A DNA stretch of 64,000 bases from Cryobacterium psychrophilum (GCF_004365915.1 NZ_SODI01000001.1:2728001-2792000), one strand, 5' to 3'. Shown: positions 36,248 to 46,667, counted from the first letter of the stretch. The notes: generated by a model from the sequence alone, not told the origin. Numbers and translations are program-made.

Positions 36248-39200
36248 CTACCCCAGAGCGAAGCTCCGTGTCTGTCCGGGTGACAGTGTGGCCTTCTGGC
36301 CCTCCACCCTCACCCGGATGGGCGTTACACCGCCGGGGAGCAGATGCAGCCGCAGGGTACCGGGCGTGAGGTGCAGCCGAAGGGGTTGTTCGCGGTAGTT
36401 GATCATGAAATCAACCGAGCCCAACTCGTCGGGCAGCGCCGGGTGCAGCCACAGCATGTCGTTGCGGATCTCGAGCCCGGTGTAGCAGCGCACGATCATA
36501 TCGACCGAACCGGCCATCGCGCCCAAGTGGATGCCTTCGTGTGTACTTCCGGTCTGCACATCGCCGAGGTCGCACTCGAGGGCCTGCAGGAGAAAGTTCC
36601 ACGACTGCGCCCGGTCGCGTCGGGCCTCCACCCAGGAATGCACGACGCTGCTCAGGGTGGATCCGTGCGTCGACCGAGCGCGGTAGAAATCAACGGTGCG
36701 CACCACCGTCTCCGGCGGAAAGGCATAGCCCATGTCGTGCAGCAGCCCGCGAAGCTCCTCCGCGGAGAACAGGTAGAGGAGCATCAGTACATCTGCCTGC
36801 TTGGCCAGTCGGTAGTTGTTGGTGCTATCACCCTCCGCATTGAGGATGAGGTCGAGGCGGCCGAGGGAGCCATACCGGGCCCGATATGCTTCCCACTCGA
36901 ATTCAGGCAAGGCCTCGTAACCGTCGAATTGGCTCAGAATCCCGTCGGCGTGAAAGACCACTCGAAGTCGACGACGGATCCGGTCCCACCGGTCGACCTC
37001 TTCCGGGTGCAGCCGCAGCCGGTTCCAGAGCGGAGTGCAGTGGTGTGTTCTCAGCAGGGCTACGGTCTCGACGGCGCGGCTCAGCGTCCAGGCCACCATG
37101 ACGTTTGTGTAGGTATTGTTTCGCAACCCGGCGCCCGGGTTGCCCGGCGGTCCGTCGTGGAACTCGTCCGGGCCCATCACTCCTGACACGTCGTAACGGT
37201 CGGCGCCCTCGTCGAGGATCGCGAGGTCGGAGAAGAACCGGGCGACCTCGATGAGCAGCTCCGCGCCTTGATGAATGAGAAAGCCGATGTCGCCGGTCGA
37301 CTGGTAGTACTGCCAGACGCTGTAGGCAATCGCCAGGCCCACGTGCCGCTGCCGGTGGGAGTGGTCGGGCATCCACTGGCCGGTCCGCGGGTTGAAAAGC
37401 GCATTCGGGGTGACTTCGCGCCCGTCGATGCCGCTCTGCCAGGGAAACATGGCCCCGGCGTGCCCGAGCTGCCGGGCGGCGGCCCTCGCCTCGCCCAAAC
37501 GACGGTAGCGGTAGCCGAGCATCGCCAGGCTCAGGTCGGGGCGACGCAGGGTGAGAACGGGGTAGACGAACATCTCGTCCCAGAAGACGTGGCCGCGGTA
37601 GCCCTCGCCGTGCAGGCCGCGCGCCGGCACGCCGGCGTCGAGGTCGGCATCCACAGCTGCCACGGTTTGGAGCACATGGAAGGTGTTGAGATTGAGCGCG
37701 AGTGAGGACCTTTGGCCGGAATCGAGGCGAACGGCGAACTCTTTCCACAGCACGTGCCATTCGCGCTCGTGCGCTGCCCGCAAATCCGCGGGCTCGGGCA
37801 GGCGCTCAAGCCAGGTCAGCACCGCCGTTGTGGGGGAGGCGATGGCCCGGTCCCGGGAAGTGCTGACCACGACGAGCTTCTCCACCCGTACCGGGCGGCC
37901 CCGGTGCACGTCCAGGTCGAAGGCGTGCGCGACCCAGCCGTGCTCGATCACTGTGTCCCGCCGCGGTTCGCGTCGCCGTCCGCCCTCGAATACCCGGGTG
38001 CGAGCGGCGAGCGAGATATGGATACCGGACTGGCTGGTTTCCACTTCGAGCAGGATGGTCTCGTCTCCGACGCCGCGCGCTCCGCGCGCCACGAGATGCT
38101 GCCCGTCCAGTGACCGATCGGCGGCCACATTACGGTTGGCGACGCGCCCGTCGAGGGCCGAACGGATTTCGAGCACCCCCGACCAGTTCACCGCCTCGAA
38201 CGTCGTCTCGAGCACGGCAACGTGCGGTGCGGTCTGGGACACGAATCGGCGCGACGTCACACTGGTCGTGCGGCCGCTTCGGTCTCGGAAGCTCATGTAC
38301 CGGGTGAGCGTGGCACGTTTGAGGTCGAGCTCCTGCCAGTATCCGTTGAGGTCTGCGCTGCCCGGGTGCAGCCATTCCCCGCCGGCGACCCGAAAATGCA
38401 GGGGCAGCCAGTTCGGCGCGTTCACCATGTGCTCGTCTTCGCGGGTTTCGTTGTCGATAACGCTGCTCAACCGGTTGTAGACGCCCGCGAGATAGGTCCC
38501 CGGATAGTGCACCTCGTCGGCGTCGCGCTCCGGGGCGGCTCCTCGGGTGCCCCAAAACCCGTTGCCCAGCGTGCAGAGCGCCTCCCTTACGCCCTCGGCT
38601 GCCGGGTCGAACCCGTCGTAGCGCAGCAGCCACGGATTCCGGTTCTCACGACGGGCGGCCAGGTCGAGCTGCCCGAGGTCTGCGAGCACGATATCGGCGC
38701 CGGCCGCCCGCAGGCGATCGGTCGAGCCCGTGCGGTCGACTCCGACGATGAGCCCGAAGCCGCCACGTTGGGCGGCCTCGACGCCCGCAACGGCGTCTTC
38801 CAGCACGGCGGCGCGGGCCGGAGTCACGCCGAGCCGCCGGGCGGCTTCGAGAAACAGTGCCGGGTTCGGCTTTCCTGGCATGACCAGCCGAATGGCATCG
38901 GTGCCGTCGACACACACGTCGAACGCACCTGTGGCGCCCGCTGCCTCGAGGATCTGGACGCTGTTGCGGCTGGAGGTCGCGATGGCAGTGGCAATATGCA
39001 ATCCCCGCAACCGGCGGGCCAGGGCCAGGGCGTCCTCGAACACGACGACGCCCTCGGCGGCCAGGATGGCGTCGAAGATGGTTTGCTTGCGGGCGGCCAG
39101 CCCGGCCACGGTGTGGGGTGCGCCCGGGCCTGTCGGCCCGTCCTCCAGCAGCTGTATTCCCCTCGAGGCCAGGAATGTGCGAATGCCGTCTTCCCGCGGA

Positions 39201-39433
39201 CGCCCGTCGACGTACCGCAGGTAGTCGTCCTTCGGATCGAACGGATGCCCCGCTCCGCCGGCCAGGGCCGGCAGCACCTCGTCGAAGAGCGTCTGCCACG
39301 CCCGCGCGTGCACGGCAGCGGTGTCGGTCACGACACCGTCAAGGTCGAAGATCACCGCGTCGTAGAGGACCGGGTCCGAGCGCACCGGTTCCGACCGCAC
39401 CGGATCCGACCATAGGGGAGGGAGGGATGTCAC
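36248..39433 (-). CDS. HAD beta-phosphoglucomutase-like / GH65 phosphorylase fusion
   Basis: This 1061-residue two-enzyme chain starts after an N-terminal repeat SDPVRSEPVRSDPV. Residues about 20-245 are a HAD phosphatase/mutase (FDLDGVVTDTAAVHARAW). Residues about 270-1040 are glycoside hydrolase family 65, with the catalytic acid in MGPDEFHDG near residue 754 and the phosphate-loop RSTHGSTLS near 922. GH65 phosphorylases split maltose, trehalose, kojibiose or nigerose with phosphate to beta-glucose 1-phosphate, which the HAD part would convert to glucose 6-phosphate. The fusion channels the intermediate. The exact disaccharide is not predictable. It converges on gcvP. Confidence 0.88.
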   Translation of the reverse strand: MTSLPPLWSDPVRSEPVRSDPVLYDAVIFDLDGVVTDTAAVHARAWQTLFDEVLPALAGGAGHPFDPKDDYLRYVDGRPREDGIRTFLASRGIQLLEDGPTGPGAPHTVAGLAARKQTIFDAILAAEGVVVFEDALALARRLRGLHIATAIATSSRNSVQILEAAGATGAFDVCVDGTDAIRLVMPGKPNPALFLEAARRLGVTPARAAVLEDAVAGVEAAQRGGFGLIVGVDRTGSTDRLRAAGADIVLADLGQLDLAARRENRNPWLLRYDGFDPAAEGVREALCTLGNGFWGTRGAAPERDADEVHYPGTYLAGVYNRLSSVIDNETREDEHMVNAPNWLPLHFRVAGGEWLHPGSADLNGYWQELDLKRATLTRYMSFRDRSGRTTSVTSRRFVSQTAPHVAVLETTFEAVNWSGVLEIRSALDGRVANRNVAADRSLDGQHLVARGARGVGDETILLEVETSQSGIHISLAARTRVFEGGRRREPRRDTVIEHGWVAHAFDLDVHRGRPVRVEKLVVVSTSRDRAIASPTTAVLTWLERLPEPADLRAAHEREWHVLWKEFAVRLDSGQRSSLALNLNTFHVLQTVAAVDADLDAGVPARGLHGEGYRGHVFWDEMFVYPVLTLRRPDLSLAMLGYRYRRLGEARAAARQLGHAGAMFPWQSGIDGREVTPNALFNPRTGQWMPDHSHRQRHVGLAIAYSVWQYYQSTGDIGFLIHQGAELLIEVARFFSDLAILDEGADRYDVSGVMGPDEFHDGPPGNPGAGLRNNTYTNVMVAWTLSRAVETVALLRTHHCTPLWNRLRLHPEEVDRWDRIRRRLRVVFHADGILSQFDGYEALPEFEWEAYRARYGSLGRLDLILNAEGDSTNNYRLAKQADVLMLLYLFSAEELRGLLHDMGYAFPPETVVRTVDFYRARSTHGSTLSSVVHSWVEARRDRAQSWNFLLQALECDLGDVQTGSTHEGIHLGAMAGSVDMIVRCYTGLEIRNDMLWLHPALPDELGSVDFMINYREQPLRLHLTPGTLRLHLLPGGVTPIRVRVEGQKATLSPGQTRSFALG

Positions 39434-39506
39434 AGCGGGGTTCTCCTCCCAATCGTGCCCCCACGATACTCGTAAGGCACGGGCGGGGCGAGGGGCACGG
39501 CCGGAT

Positions 39507-40286
39507 CTAAGAGGCGGGGGCGAGCAGGCCCGGCCACCAGGCGAGGGCGAGGGGATAGCCGACGAACGACAAGATGTCGAGCAGCCAGTGCGTGATCACG
39601 AGCGGCATTGTGCGGCCCCAACGGGTGTAGCACCAGCCGAAGACAATCCCCATCGCGACATTGCCGAAGAACGGTCCGATGCCCTGGTACAGGTGATAGC
39701 TGCCGCGAAGCACGGCCGAGGACAGAATAATCGTCCATGCCGACCAGCCCAGCTCGCGCAGCCGCGCGTACAGGTATCCCACCACGATGACTTCTTCCAC
39801 GAGCGCGCTCCGGAGCGCCGAGAACACCAGGATCGGAATCGTCCACCAGAAGGTGTCGAGGGGTGACGGCACGACCGCCACCGTGAAACCGAATGCCCGA
39901 CCGGCGAGGTAGAGACCCAGGCCGGGAATTCCAATGGCCAGCAGCAGTCCCGTGCCGCGCAGCAGGTCCCGACCGGGTTGGGTGAGGTTCAGACCGAGGT
40001 CTCGAAACGGGTTGCTTCCCGGCACCCAGAGCAGGTACAGCACGAGCGCCACCGCCACCAGTCCGAAGGCAATGCCCAGGAACTGATAGGTGAAGTCGAG
40101 CCATTCCCGCGGCGACTGCGAGCCGTTGAGCGTTGACGACTGCTGCGACAGCGGCGTGGTGTCGCTCAGCCGCGCCACGATCGAGACGATCGAATAGACA
40201 GCGGATGCGCCGAGCGACAGTCCGAGAACAATCGCAATTTCCCAGTGCAACCGGGCCGTGCGCGGGCTGTGGGACGAATGGATCAT
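39507..40286 (-). CDS. CPBP-family intramembrane protease-like protein
   Basis: This 259-residue membrane protein starts at ATG 40286 (MIHSSHSPRTARLHWEIAIV). The frame upstream is an extension over other genes. It has about seven hydrophobic helices. CPBP motifs are present: EEVIVVGYLYARLRELG near residue 170, SYHLYQGIGPFFGN, and THWLLD near 240. The usual EExxxR has Val at the Arg position. Members are Abi/CAAX-like proteases, mostly of unknown substrate. Confidence 0.82.
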   Translation of the reverse strand: MIHSSHSPRTARLHWEIAIVLGLSLGASAVYSIVSIVARLSDTTPLSQQSSTLNGSQSPREWLDFTYQFLGIAFGLVAVALVLYLLWVPGSNPFRDLGLNLTQPGRDLLRGTGLLLAIGIPGLGLYLAGRAFGFTVAVVPSPLDTFWWTIPILVFSALRSALVEEVIVVGYLYARLRELGWSAWTIILSSAVLRGSYHLYQGIGPFFGNVAMGIVFGWCYTRWGRTMPLVITHWLLDILSFVGYPLALAWWPGLLAPAS

Positions 40287-40437
40287 GCCCTCATCCTGCC
40301 AGTGCGCACCCCGCCTTCGCGTCGGCTCGGAGGGGGATGAGGTGCAGGGTTTACCGCTCAGACACCCGCTCATGCACGAATAGCGCATTTTTCGTCGATT
40401 CGGCGCAGAAAACGGGCGTCCAATCAACAGCGAAACC

Positions 40438-41265
40438 GTGAGTGACGCCATTACTGATTCCAATGAACCGCTGCTGCAGATCCGTGACCTCGAGGTGGGT
40501 TTCCAGACCCAGCGCGGCCTCGTACCCGCCGTCCGGGGCGTGAGCCTCTCCCTGTATGCCGGCCAGACGCTCGCCATCGTCGGTGAGTCCGGGTCGGGAA
40601 AGACCACGACGGCGCAGGCCATCATCAACCTGCTCGCCGGTACGGGCAACGTCACCGCAGGGGAGATCCTGTTCGAGGGACGCGACCTGACCAAGCTGTC
40701 CGCCAAGGAAATCCAGGACGTGCGTGGTCGCCTGATCGGCTACGTTCCGCAGGACCCGATGAGCAACCTCAACCCGGTCTGGAATATCGGATTCCAGGTT
40801 GAGGAGGCCATCAAGGCCAACGATGTGGCACAGGGCAAAGCCGCGCGCGCCCGCACCATTGAGGTGTTGCAGGAGGCCGGACTGAGCGATGCGGCGGACC
40901 GTCTCAAGCAGTTCCCACACCAGTTCTCCGGCGGTATGCGTCAGAGAGTGCTCATCGGAATCGGTCTCTCGGCGCGTCCGAAACTGCTGATTGCCGATGA
41001 GCCCACCTCGGCGCTCGACGTGACCGTGCAGCGCCAGATTCTCGATCACCTGGGCACGCTGACTCGTGACTACGGCACGTCCGTACTGTTCATCACGCAC
41101 GACCTTGCCGTGGTGCGCCTGGTGGCGGACAACGTCTGCGTCATGCAGAAGGGACGAATCGTCGAGGCGGCGACAACGGACGAGGTCTTCGACAATCCTC
41201 AGCAGACCTACACACAGGAGCTCCTGGCAGCCATTCCCGGTGCCAACTTCGAATTCGGTCGGTAA
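40438..41265 (+). CDS. Oligopeptide/dipeptide-type ABC ATPase, single module
   Basis: This 275-residue protein starts at GTG 40438. Walker A is GESGSGKTTTAQA, the signature is FSGGMRQRVLIGIGL, and Walker [15 protein letters not shown] is followed by the FITHDLAVV loop. It resembles the first (DppD) half of actinobacterial fused DppD-DppF ATPases. No second ATPase and no permease genes are nearby. The only likely partner is the binding lipoprotein downstream. Confidence 0.85.
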   Translation: MSDAITDSNEPLLQIRDLEVGFQTQRGLVPAVRGVSLSLYAGQTLAIVGESGSGKTTTAQAIINLLAGTGNVTAGEILFEGRDLTKLSAKEIQDVRGRLIGYVPQDPMSNLNPVWNIGFQVEEAIKANDVAQGKAARARTIEVLQEAGLSDAADRLKQFPHQFSGGMRQRVLIGIGLSARPKLLIADEPTSALDVTVQRQILDHLGTLTRDYGTSVLFITHDLAVVRLVADNVCVMQKGRIVEAATTDEVFDNPQQTYTQELLAAIPGANFEFGR

Positions 41266-41284
41266 TCAGGCACGTCACAGCATC

Positions 41285-41324
41285 AATGCGTACGTGCGGC
41301 ACACCGGTGCCGAACGTACGCATT
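41285..41324 (+). terminator. Long hairpin after the lone ABC ATPase
   Basis: AATGCGTACGT pairs exactly with ACGTACGCATT, and the inner CGGCAC pairs with GTGCCG. TTGTGTT follows. It is a strong intrinsic-terminator-like structure separating the ATPase from the lipoprotein gene. Confidence 0.6.
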
Positions 41325-41363
41325 TGTGTTGATGCCGGGGCGCTGCGGGTAGAGTTTTAGACA

Positions 41364-43160
41364 ATGAGCACCAGATCCGCCGTCGTCTGGGTCGTTGCGA
41401 TCTGCCTCCTGCTGAGTGGATGCACGGCCTCGACTGCCGAATCCGGACTGGACAAGGGCGCAACCGTCACCGTCGCATCCGCCGCGGCATTCGACTCGTA
41501 TAACCCGGCGACGACCTACGGCAACTCCGCGGCGAATAGCAGTGTTGCCGTGCTGACCAACGACTGGTTCACCTCCGTGGACGACGCCCCGAAGCTGGTG
41601 CGCAACGAGCAGTTCGGCACCTCCGAGATGGTGTCGAAGGACCCTCTCACCGTGAAATACACCGTTAATCCCGGGGTCACATGGTCCGACGGGACAAGCG
41701 TGGACGCGGCCGACCTGCTGCTCGACTGGGTCGCGAATTCTCGCGCCCTGGACACGCCGGGATTTGTGCCCACCGAAGTCGCCGACCCACAGACGCATGA
41801 GATCACCGCCGATCTGCCCCCGGACACCGTGTATTTTGACTCCGGCGCAAAGCCCGACACCGGACTCGGACTCGTCCATGACCTGCCGACCCTCAGCGAT
41901 GACAATCGTGCCATCACCATGGTCTACGCCGCGCCCTACGCCGATTGGCAGCTGGTCTTCCCCCGGGCGCTGCCGGCACACGTGGTCGGCAAGAACGCCC
42001 TCGACCTGCGTGACAATGCCAAGGCCAAGTCGGCCGTGACCGCCGCCATCAGCTCCGACGACAAAGGCGCCCTGTCCAGGCTCGCCTCGTTCTGGAACTC
42101 AGGTTTCAACTTCACCGCGCTGCCCGACGACCCGGAACTGCTGATCAGTACCGGCCCATACACGATCTCGGATCTTCGGGCGGGGGAGTCGGTGACGCTC
42201 ACCGCGAATCCTGAATACACGGGGTCGCGGAAACCGTCGATTGAAACGGTTGTGCTGCGGCACATTGCCGACCCGCTGGCGGCTGTGCAGGCGCTGGGCG
42301 CGGGGGACGTGGACGTGATCTCGACGCCGGCGACCGGTCCGGTGCGACGGGCACTTGCGAACCTCGACGAGGTGACGAGCGCGACCGGCTCTGCGGGCAC
42401 CTACGAGCACATTGATCTGCAGGCCGCACAGTCAAAGAGCGGCGTTTTCGCCGACGTTCGAGTGCGGCGGGCCTTCATGAAGGTCGTACCCCGTAAACAG
42501 ATTCTGGACGAGCTCGTCGCTCCCATCGCCGGTGAGCGGGCGGCCCTGCGCGACTCGCAGGTGTTTCTGCCGGGAACCAGCGACTACTCACAGTCGGTCA
42601 AGCGCAACGGATCCGATGCCTATGCTGACGTAGATGTTCCTGGCGCTCGCGCCCTGCTGTCGCAGGCCGGAGTGACCGACCCGAGCGTGTGCATCCTGTA
42701 CGAGTCGAGTAATCCGCGTCGAGTGCAGGAATTCCAACTCATCGCGGACTCCGCCGCCCGAGCCGGCTTCTCGGTTGCCGACTGTGGGGATGCGGACTGG
42801 CGGGAGCTTCTGGGAGCTTCGAACACCTACGACGCTGCACTCTACGGTTGGTCGACTCCTTCGCTCGCGGTTTCCGGTCCGAACGCGGCATTCGCCACGT
42901 CCGGGGTGAACAACCATTCGTTCATCTCCAACGCCGAGATTGACGCCGTTACAGCTCGCCTCGCCACGGAGCTTGACGCGAAGGTCCAGGTCGAGCTGAG
43001 GGAGCGCCTCGACCGGCTGCTCTGGGACAACGCCTACTCCATGCCACTGTTTGATCTGCCCACGGTTACGGCGCACAGCACACGCATCGCGGGTGTCGCC
43101 CCGTCGATCCTCGCGCCCCACCTCGCGTGGAACCTCCCGGAGTGGACCGTCGTCCGCTAA
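41364..43160 (+). CDS. ABC transporter substrate-binding lipoprotein (SBP_bac_5 family)
   Basis: This 598-residue protein has a signal peptide with lipobox LLSGC (Cys about residue 24). It then has the family-5 oligopeptide-binding layout (VTWSDGTSVDAADLLLDWVA near 110, and a C-terminal LWDNAYSMPLFDLPTV). It lies directly upstream of typA, a common arrangement in Microbacteriaceae as far as I recall. Here the permeases expected for such a transporter are missing. Confidence 0.85.
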   Translation: MSTRSAVVWVVAICLLLSGCTASTAESGLDKGATVTVASAAAFDSYNPATTYGNSAANSSVAVLTNDWFTSVDDAPKLVRNEQFGTSEMVSKDPLTVKYTVNPGVTWSDGTSVDAADLLLDWVANSRALDTPGFVPTEVADPQTHEITADLPPDTVYFDSGAKPDTGLGLVHDLPTLSDDNRAITMVYAAPYADWQLVFPRALPAHVVGKNALDLRDNAKAKSAVTAAISSDDKGALSRLASFWNSGFNFTALPDDPELLISTGPYTISDLRAGESVTLTANPEYTGSRKPSIETVVLRHIADPLAAVQALGAGDVDVISTPATGPVRRALANLDEVTSATGSAGTYEHIDLQAAQSKSGVFADVRVRRAFMKVVPRKQILDELVAPIAGERAALRDSQVFLPGTSDYSQSVKRNGSDAYADVDVPGARALLSQAGVTDPSVCILYESSNPRRVQEFQLIADSAARAGFSVADCGDADWRELLGASNTYDAALYGWSTPSLAVSGPNAAFATSGVNNHSFISNAEIDAVTARLATELDAKVQVELRERLDRLLWDNAYSMPLFDLPTVTAHSTRIAGVAPSILAPHLAWNLPEWTVVR

Positions 43161-43348
43161 AGGAGCGCTCCACATGCGGGGCCGCCGGGCGACAGGTGCG
43201 GCTTCGCGCGTCGCCCAGCTCGTGTGTTCAGGCGCCGGGGCGAATCATACGATAGGGTCGTACTTTGGGTCTCATTGCGGCCCCGTACATCCACTCTTCG
43301 TCGCCAGTGTTAATCTGCGGCATTCATTCTTCGTAAGGATCTACTTTT

Positions 43349-45259
43349 ATGGCGATTGCTACGCGCAATAACCTCCGAAATGTTGCCATCGTCGCTCACG
43401 TTGACCACGGCAAGACGACGCTGGTCGACGCGATGCTCCAGCAGACCGACTCGTTTGCCGACCACTCCAAGGTTGAAGAACGTGCCATGGACTCGAACGA
43501 GCTCGAGCGCGAAAAGGGCATCACGATTCTCGCCAAGAACACGGCGGTTTCGTACAAGGGCATCCACGCCAAAGAGGGCCCCATCACGATCAACGTGATC
43601 GACACCCCCGGCCACGCCGACTTCGGTGGCGAGGTCGAGCGCGGCCTGTCCATGGTTGACGGCGTTGTCCTGCTCGTTGACGCGAGTGAGGGCCCGCTGC
43701 CGCAGACCCGTTTCGTGCTGCGTAAGGCGCTGGAAGCCAAGCTGCCCGTCATCCTGCTGGTCAACAAGACCGACCGTCCCGACGCGCGCATCGACGAGGT
43801 TGTGGCCGAAAGCCAGGACCTCCTCATCGGTCTCGCGAGCGACATGGTCGACGACTTCCCCGACATCGACCTCGATGCCGTCCTCGACGTTCCCGTCATC
43901 TACGCCTCTGGCCGCAACGGCGCCGCGAGCTGGAACAAGCCCGACGATGGCACGCTGCCCGACAACGATGACCTTGAGCCGTTGTTTGACGCGATCCTCA
44001 AGCACATCCCGGCACCGGTCTACGACGACGAGCACCCCCTTCAGGCGCACGTCACCAACCTCGATGCCAGCCCGTTCCTCGGCCGCCTCGCGCTTCTGCG
44101 CATCTTCAACGGCACCCTCCGGAAGGGCCAGACCGTGGCCTGGGTACAGAAGGACGGCACCGTCTCGAACGTGAAGATCACCGAGCTGCTCATCACGAAG
44201 GCCCTGGACCGCTACCCGACCGAGAGCGCCGCCCCCGGCGACATCGTCGCCGTTGCCGGTATCGAGAACATCACCATTGGTGACACCCTCGCCGACCCTG
44301 ATGACGTGCGCCCCCTGCCGACCATCACGGTCGACGACCCGGCCATCTCGATGACCATCGGAACAAACACCTCGCCCCTCATGGGCAAGATCAAGGGCCA
44401 CAAGCTCACCGCGCGTATGGTCAAGGACCGCCTCGACCGCGAGCTTGTCGGTAACGTCTCGCTCAAGGTCGTCGACGTCGGACGCCCGGACGCCTGGGAG
44501 GTGCAGGGTCGTGGAGAACTGGCCCTCGCCATCCTCGTCGAGCAGATGCGTCGTGAAGGCTTCGAGCTCACCGTCGGCAAGCCGCAGGTGGTTGTCAAGC
44601 GCATCGACGGCAAGGTCCACGAACCGTTTGAGCACCTCACCATCGACGCGCCCGAAGAGTACCTCGGCGCGATCACGCAGCTGCTCGCCTCTCGCAAGGG
44701 CCGCATGGAGAACATGGCGAACCACGGCACCGGCTGGGTTCGCATGGAGTTCATCGTTCCGTCGCGTGGCCTGATCGGTTTCCGCACGCAGTTCCTCACG
44801 GACACGCGCGGTACCGGTATCGCCAACACGATCCTTCATGGTTACGAGCCCTGGGCCGGCACCATCAGCACCCGTACCAACGGTTCGATCGTGGCCGACC
44901 GTCAAGGCTCGGTCACTCCGTTCGCCCTGATCAACCTGCAGGAGCGGATGTCGTTCTTCGTGCAGCCGACCTCTGAGGTTTACGAGGGCATGGTTATCGG
45001 CGAGAACTCGCGCGCCGACGACATGGACGTGAACATCACCAAGGAGAAGAAACTGACCAACATGCGTCAGTCCAGCTCCGACACGTTCGAGTCGATGACG
45101 CCGCCCAAGCAGCTTTCGCTTGAGCAGTGCCTTGAATTCGCCCGTGAAGACGAGTGCGTCGAGGTCACCCCGACTGCCGTGCGCATCCGCAAGGTTGAAC
45201 TCACCGCAGGCGCTCGCTCACGCCAGGTTTCGCGCGTGAAGAAGCAGGACGCGAACTAG
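43349..45259 (+). CDS. typA: Translational GTPase TypA/BipA
   Basis: This 636-residue ribosome-associated GTPase starts at ATG 43349 after AAGGA. G1 is AHVDHGKTTLVDAML, G3 is DTPGHADFGGE, and G4 is NKTDRPDA. The C-terminal BipA-specific part contains PSRGLIGFRTQFLTDTRGTG. It acts in ribosome assembly and stress or cold adaptation. Full length. Confidence 0.95.
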   Translation: MAIATRNNLRNVAIVAHVDHGKTTLVDAMLQQTDSFADHSKVEERAMDSNELEREKGITILAKNTAVSYKGIHAKEGPITINVIDTPGHADFGGEVERGLSMVDGVVLLVDASEGPLPQTRFVLRKALEAKLPVILLVNKTDRPDARIDEVVAESQDLLIGLASDMVDDFPDIDLDAVLDVPVIYASGRNGAASWNKPDDGTLPDNDDLEPLFDAILKHIPAPVYDDEHPLQAHVTNLDASPFLGRLALLRIFNGTLRKGQTVAWVQKDGTVSNVKITELLITKALDRYPTESAAPGDIVAVAGIENITIGDTLADPDDVRPLPTITVDDPAISMTIGTNTSPLMGKIKGHKLTARMVKDRLDRELVGNVSLKVVDVGRPDAWEVQGRGELALAILVEQMRREGFELTVGKPQVVVKRIDGKVHEPFEHLTIDAPEEYLGAITQLLASRKGRMENMANHGTGWVRMEFIVPSRGLIGFRTQFLTDTRGTGIANTILHGYEPWAGTISTRTNGSIVADRQGSVTPFALINLQERMSFFVQPTSEVYEGMVIGENSRADDMDVNITKEKKLTNMRQSSSDTFESMTPPKQLSLEQCLEFAREDECVEVTPTAVRIRKVELTAGARSRQVSRVKKQDAN

Positions 45260-45268
45260 CACCCAGCC

Positions 45269-45316
45269 GTACACACAAATAACCCGCAGCCGAGGCTGCG
45301 GGTTATTTGTGTGTAC
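45269..45316 (+). terminator. Strong terminator after typA
   Basis: A near-perfect 22-bp stem (GTACACACAAATAACCCGCA paired with its complement ending GTGTAC) has a short loop, 9 bp after the typA stop. The A/T-rich arms give a T-rich run on either strand, so it could serve both typA and the convergent efeB. Confidence 0.85.
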
Positions 45317-45334
45317 GGGGCGCGTGGCGGCGGG

Positions 45335-46667
45335 TCAGGCGAAGAGTGGGGCTCCCACGTAGCTGCCGGTGCCGGTGCCGGCGCCGGCAGGCACGACGAA
45401 GAGGGCGCTTCCCACGTGCTTGACGTACTCGTTCATGGCATCGTTTTTGGCGAGGTTGGTCTGCACGGTCGTGAACTGCTCCGGCGTGCGTTGGAAGCTG
45501 ATGAAGAAGAGTCCGGCCTCGAGCCGACCCAGGGCGTCGTTTCCATCGACGAAATTGTAACCGCGGCGGAGCAGCTGGGCGCCGCCGTTCTGCGCCGGGT
45601 GCGCCAGGCGCACGTGCGAGGTCTGAGCGATGAGCGGTTCCCCGTCACGGCCCGCGGTCGTGAAGTCGGGTTCCGTGAACTCGGTTCCCCCGGAGAGCGG
45701 TGCGCCGGCGCCCTTGGTGCGCCCAAAGACCGTCTCCTGCTCGCGCAGGATCGTTCGGTCCCAGGTCTCGATCGTCATCCGGATGCGGCGGGCCACGAGA
45801 TAGGAGCCGCCCGCGAGCCAGGCCTGGCCGTCACTGCCGGGCACCCAGACATGCTCGGCGACCACGTCCGGTTCCTCGGCCTTGATGTTGGCGGTGCCGT
45901 CCTTGAAACCGAAGAGGTTGCGGGGGGTGGCCTGGCTGGTGCTCGTGCTGGAGGTGCGACCGAACCCGAGCTGCGACCAGCGGATGACCGCGCGTCCGAA
46001 GGCGATGCGGGAGAGGTTGCGGATGGCGTGCACGGCCACCTGCGGGTCGTTCGCGCAGGCCTGTATGCAGAGATCACCGTCGCTGAACGTGGCCTTGAGG
46101 GCGTCGCCAGGGAAGTGGGGGAGCGCAGTGAGGTCTGCGGGTCGGCGAGACCTGATGCCGAAGCGATCGACGCCATCCGTCGTCTCAAACAGTGTGGGGC
46201 CAAGGCCGAAGGTGATGGTGAGCCCGCCGGGCGGGAGGCACTGCGCCTCGCCGGTGTCTTGCGGGGGGTGCGTCATACGAGCCGCTGACGGCGCCGAACT
46301 CGCCCACGTCGTTGCCGGCGGTCATCGCGGCGGCGGCCGCGCTCCAATCCTGCAGCAGGCCGATCAGGTCGGCGCGGGTCGCGTCGGCGCCCAGATCGAA
46401 CGCGGCGAAGTGCAGTCGGTCCTGGGCCGGAGTGACGATGCCGGCCTGGTGAGTGCCGTAGAACGGGTACTGGGCCGAGTCGCCGCCTGCCGAGGCGTCG
46501 ACGGCGGTCGCGACAACACGGTCACCGGCGATGCCAAGGCCGACACCGGCTGCCCCCGCGCCCGCGAGGCCCAGCAGGCCGCGTCGGGTGAGGCCACGCG
46601 CTGCGGGGGCCTCATCGGTGGACAAGGTCGGTGCGACGGCCTCCGACTTTCGGGTGCGACCGATCAC
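45335..46667 (-). pseudogene. efeB: Dyp-type peroxidase EfeB, split by a one-base frameshift
   Basis: The N-terminal part (from ATG 46667) has a twin-arginine signal, RRGLLGLAGAGAAGVG near residue 28, then the peroxidase start to GSYDAPP near residue 126. There the frame breaks and the rest, DTGEAQCLPPGGLTITFG through the haem region GFKDGTANIKAEEPD to GAPLFA, is in another frame (stop 45335). The break coincides with six G on the plus strand (46263-46268). Five would restore DAPPQDTGEAQ. EfeB is the periplasmic haem peroxidase of the EfeUOB ferrous/ferric uptake system. The cause may be mutation, phase variation or an assembly error. Confidence 0.82.
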
